DNA from: Spirochaetaceae bacterium | Lineage (GTDB): Bacteria > Spirochaetota > Spirochaetia > B11-G9 | NCBI GenBank assembly: GCA_030600745.1 | Contig: JAUVLL010000150.1 | Coordinates: 1 to 7,727, forward strand | DNA: 7,727 bases | Direction: 5' to 3' | Shown here: in pieces, positions 5,662-7,727 of the stretch | Position numbering within the stretch: position 1 is the first letter of the stretch | Layout of the letters: every line of letters starts with the position of its first letter | The notes under the pieces: model-generated | Told to the model about the DNA's origin: nothing | Databases searched by the model: none | What the model saw: only the letters and a program-made list of their open reading frames with translations | Translations under genes and position numbers: made by a program

Positions 5662-7266
5662 ATGAAAAAAATTTTCAAAGTGCTGATGATTATCAGCTTC
5701 GTTGCTGTCTTTTTTGGATGTGCAACATCGCCTATTACGATGCCTGATGTGGAGCATAGTCTTGTAATTCTCCACACAAATGACTTTCATGGTCATCCTG
5801 TTGCTTTTTATGACTATCCGGCCGGTGGGCAGGGTGGACTTCCTGCTCAGGCAACTTTTGTAAATGAAGTCAGGGCAGCCAACCCCAATGTACTTGTATT
5901 AAGTGCAGGAGACCTTAATACTGGTCGACCGGAATCAAATTTCTTCAAAGCTGAGCCGGACATTATCGGACACAACTATATTGGTTATGATGCTCTTGCA
6001 ATGGGTAACCATGAATTTGATCCTAATGCTGAGGAAATGCAGAAACAGATTGCAGATTCAGAGTTCCCCTGGTTATGCGCCAATGTGGTAAAGGAAGATG
6101 GATCTTATATTGATAATGTTCTTCCCTATATAATAAAGGATTTTGGAGATTTTAAAGTAGCCATTCTTGGACTCATGACAGCAGAGACTGCAAAAACCGG
6201 TAATCCTGCAAATATAGAGGGTTATGTGTTTAAGGATGAAGTTGAAGTTGCGAATGAACTGGTTCCTAAACTTAAGAAACAGGCTGATATAGTTATTGCA
6301 CTGGTTCATATGGGTATTTATGATGATGCTGCAAAGGGTTCAAAGAAAGTAGCAGCAGAGGTCCCCGATCTTGCTCTTGTTATTGATGGTCACACACATA
6401 CAAAGGTTGAAGAACCTATGATGATATTAAATAAGGTAACAGGTAAAGAAGTAGCCATAGTACAGGCCAGACAATGGGGACTCTACATGGGAGATGTGGA
6501 TCTTCGTTTTATGAACGGAGAAGTTACAGGTCTTGATTACAAACTTGTTCCTATAAATGTTAAGTGGCGGGAAAAACTTGATGATGGAACCAAGGTTTAT
6601 CACTTTGTTGATAAGGAAATTAAAGACGATGCAGCTCTGGCAGCACTTCTTCAGCCATTTGTTGATAAGGTTGATGCTGTACTGAGTGAAGTGATTGGTA
6701 GTGCTACAGCTCCTTTCCTTAATGATAACACAAGAAAAGTAGAAACAGCTATTGGTGATATGGTTGCGGATTCAATGCTCTGGTATGCCAATTCCATGAA
6801 CCTTGGTGCAGATTTTGCCTTCCAGAATGGTGGTGGCATCCGTACTTCTATGGCAGATGGTGAAATTCAGAAACAGACTATTTACGAGGTGCTTCCCTTT
6901 GATAATTCGGTAATGACAGTTACTCTGAAGGGTTCCGATCTTATTGCTCTGTTTGATTATATTCCTGAAACAGTTGGGCACGGTGCCATGCCCCAGGTAT
7001 CAGAAGGGGTTTCCTTTGTAATTGATGTTGCAGCCGGAAAGGTATCTGATGTTCTTATCAATGGTTCTCCAATTGATCCTGCTAAAGAGTATATAATTGC
7101 TACCAACTCGTACCTTGCATCCGGAGGCGACGGCTATAAGATGTTTAAAAATAACGTTGGTGTATACGATTCTTCTCTGATGCAGAGAGATGCATTCATA
7201 GATTATATTCAATATCTTGGTGGTACTATCTCGCCAGAAGTAAAGGGAAGATACACAGTTAAATAG
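5662..7266 (+). CDS. 5'-nucleotidase / UDP-sugar hydrolase family lipoprotein
   Basis: The 534-residue product has a signal peptide ending Phe-Phe-Gly-Cys, with Cys20 as the lipid-anchored residue, so it should be tethered in the envelope. The N-terminal metallophosphoesterase domain (about 34-285) shows every metal-binding motif: HTNDFHGH (Asp41, His43), GDLNTG (Asp84), GNHEFD (Asn116, His117), VHMG (His216) and DGHTHT (His244, His246). The 5'-nucleotidase C-terminal domain (about 345-515) shows IGDMVADSM, FQNGGGIR with Arg394, LPFDN, and a late ASGGDGYKMF at 486-495. Length and order match UshA/NutA-type enzymes, which dephosphorylate extracellular nucleotides and, in some members, split UDP-sugars so nucleosides can be imported. 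The exact substrate cannot be read from sequence. AAGGAG lies 6 bases before ATG 5662. The gene has its own promoter and terminator and looks monocistronic. Confidence 0.94.
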   Translation: MKKIFKVLMIISFVAVFFGCATSPITMPDVEHSLVILHTNDFHGHPVAFYDYPAGGQGGLPAQATFVNEVRAANPNVLVLSAGDLNTGRPESNFFKAEPDIIGHNYIGYDALAMGNHEFDPNAEEMQKQIADSEFPWLCANVVKEDGSYIDNVLPYIIKDFGDFKVAILGLMTAETAKTGNPANIEGYVFKDEVEVANELVPKLKKQADIVIALVHMGIYDDAAKGSKKVAAEVPDLALVIDGHTHTKVEEPMMILNKVTGKEVAIVQARQWGLYMGDVDLRFMNGEVTGLDYKLVPINVKWREKLDDGTKVYHFVDKEIKDDAALAALLQPFVDKVDAVLSEVIGSATAPFLNDNTRKVETAIGDMVADSMLWYANSMNLGADFAFQNGGGIRTSMADGEIQKQTIYEVLPFDNSVMTVTLKGSDLIALFDYIPETVGHGAMPQVSEGVSFVIDVAAGKVSDVLINGSPIDPAKEYIIATNSYLASGGDGYKMFKNNVGVYDSSLMQRDAFIDYIQYLGGTISPEVKGRYTVK

Positions 7267-7290
7267 GGTACAAATCCAACTCTAATATTG

Positions 7291-7321
7291 GCTGCCCGGT
7301 AAATAAGCCGGGCAGCTTTTT
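7291..7321 (+). terminator. Strong intrinsic terminator of the nucleotidase gene
   Basis: GCTGCCCGG (7291-7299) pairs perfectly with CCGGGCAGC (7308-7316) across an 8-base loop, and five T residues follow at 7317-7321. It lies 24 bases after the nucleotidase stop. The opposite strand has no T tract, so it should act only on plus-strand transcripts. Confidence 0.93.
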
Positions 7322-7331
7322 AAAAAGAAAT

Positions 7332-7649
7332 GTGAAAACTAAATATGTAATTCTAAATGATAAACTTCTTCCATACGATGTAGCAGAGCTTCTTTTAACG
7401 GAAGGGACTGTCCCCGGGTATAAGTCGGTCCGGACAGTATTCAAGTCAGAGGAATATCCTGGTCGGGCATATCTGGAAAAACTTCTGGTACAGGCGGTAG
7501 AGGCGGAAATAAGTCATCCCCACACAGTTAAGTCTATTACCGAAATGCTGTCGAAGATGGTAAGAAATAATGGTCTGACAACTGGGGAAATTACTGTAAA
7601 AATAGTGCAGGGAAATAAAACCTTTTTGTATGCTGATTTTAAAGAATAA
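7332..7649 (+). CDS. Small protein of unknown function
   Basis: A 105-residue frame opens at GTG 7332, only 10 bases after the terminator T tract. It has no signal peptide, membrane helix or motif that I recognise. The composition looks coding and soluble: a helical, charged middle (GRAYLEKLLVQAVEAEISH, then ITEMLSKMVRN) and a strand-like end, EITVKIVQGNKTFLYADF. There is no good Shine-Dalgarno sequence; AAAGAAAT is the nearest purine run. No promoter fits between terminator and start, so expression would need read-through or a promoter inside the nucleotidase gene. The codons for GTVPG contain a perfect GGGAC-T-GTCCC palindrome that may be a REP-like insertion. No in-frame ATG, GTG or TTG replaces the start nearby. 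It is moderately likely to be a real gene. Confidence 0.55.
   Translation: MKTKYVILNDKLLPYDVAELLLTEGTVPGYKSVRTVFKSEEYPGRAYLEKLLVQAVEAEISHPHTVKSITEMLSKMVRNNGLTTGEITVKIVQGNKTFLYADFKE
7404..7438 (+). repeat. Palindromic GC-rich patch inside the small gene
   Basis: GGGACTGTCCC (7404-7414) is a perfect 5-base-arm palindrome around one T. GTCCGGAC (7428-7435) is a second palindrome. ACTGTCC (7407-7413) can also pair with GGACAGT (7432-7438). The patch lies in frame within the gene at 7332. Its GGGAC/GTCCC arms are the same as those of the hairpin in the nucleotidase leader at 5597-5609. Confidence 0.45.
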
Positions 7650-7676
7650 TTGTAGGGGCAGCTATTGCCCCTACAA
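7650..7676. repeat. Perfect REP-like hairpin between convergent stops
   Basis: TTGTAGGGGCA (7650-7660) pairs without mismatch with TGCCCCTACAA (7666-7676) around a 5-base loop, starting on the base after the stop of the small gene. Arms of the GTAGGGGC/GCCCCTAC type are common in bacterial repetitive extragenic palindromes. No T tract follows on either strand, so it is a poor classical terminator, though it may still stabilise or end transcripts on both sides. Confidence 0.7.
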
Positions 7677-7680
7677 CGAT

Positions 7681-7727
7681 CTACTCAAAACTGTTTGTAC
7701 CAATAAACATGTATATACCCAGGTTTT
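7681..7727 (-). CDS. Possible 3' end of a minus-strand gene (cut by the right edge)
   Basis: On the minus strand a frame ending in TAG at 7683-7681 is open to the window edge and reads NLGIYMFIGTNSFE before the stop. With only 14 full codons, chance openness cannot be excluded and no family can be named. The placement is suggestive: the stop would lie 4 bases from the hairpin at 7650-7676, which would then fill the gap between two convergent genes. Confidence 0.25.
   Translation of the reverse strand, partial: NLGIYMFIGTNSFE

Noticed and set aside
5548..5796. Minus-strand open frames over the repeat block and nucleotidase start
   Set aside because: They arise from translating the GC-rich repeat and the antisense of the signal peptide; their low-complexity Arg/Pro/Thr content and overlap with the promoter and true start argue against coding.

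Overview
The window is about 7.7 kb of AT-rich bacterial chromosome, densely packed with protein genes on both strands; no stretch longer than about 150 bases lacks a gene. No phage, plasmid, CRISPR or transposase gene is visible. TTG start codons behind good ribosome binding sites, two lipoproteins with loose lipoboxes ending in Phe/Ile-Gly-Cys, and an envelope-rich gene content would fit a free-living spirochaete. That placement is inference with low confidence. The TolC-type protein does show that the organism has an outer membrane.

Layout, left to right. (1) 1-842, minus: the N-terminal 280 residues of a TolC-family outer-membrane efflux protein, cut by the window edge. (2) 843-994: a divergent promoter region. 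(3) 995-1372, plus: a small lipoprotein of unknown function with a TTG start. (4) 1377-3965, minus: a large soluble hybrid histidine kinase (GAF-GAF-PAS-HisKA-HATPase-REC), ending 4 bases from the lipoprotein stop. (5) 3966-4040: overlapping divergent promoters. (6) 4041-4973 and 4988-5539, plus: a two-gene unit with a NicO/RcnA-type nickel/cobalt transporter and a secreted DUF1007 protein, probably its periplasmic metal-handling partner. (7) 5525-5661: a promoter followed by a GC-rich leader made of four short repeated units. (8) 5662-7266, plus: a lipid-anchored 5'-nucleotidase/UDP-sugar hydrolase family enzyme, closed by a strong intrinsic terminator. (9) 7332-7649, plus: a small orphan gene. 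(10) 7650-7676: a perfect 11-bp REP-like hairpin, then what may be the 3' end of a minus-strand gene running off the right edge.

Most products act in the envelope: efflux, metal transport, nucleotide scavenging and lipoproteins. The kinase is cytoplasmic and senses through GAF and PAS domains. Its promoter is intertwined with that of the metal transporter, but no regulatory link is shown.

Nothing here is clearly a new multi-gene system. The most unusual signals are non-coding: a promoter plus early leader shared almost base for base by the lipoprotein gene and the transporter gene, the repeat-built leader of the nucleotidase gene, and REP-like palindromes near the right end, one of them inside a reading frame.
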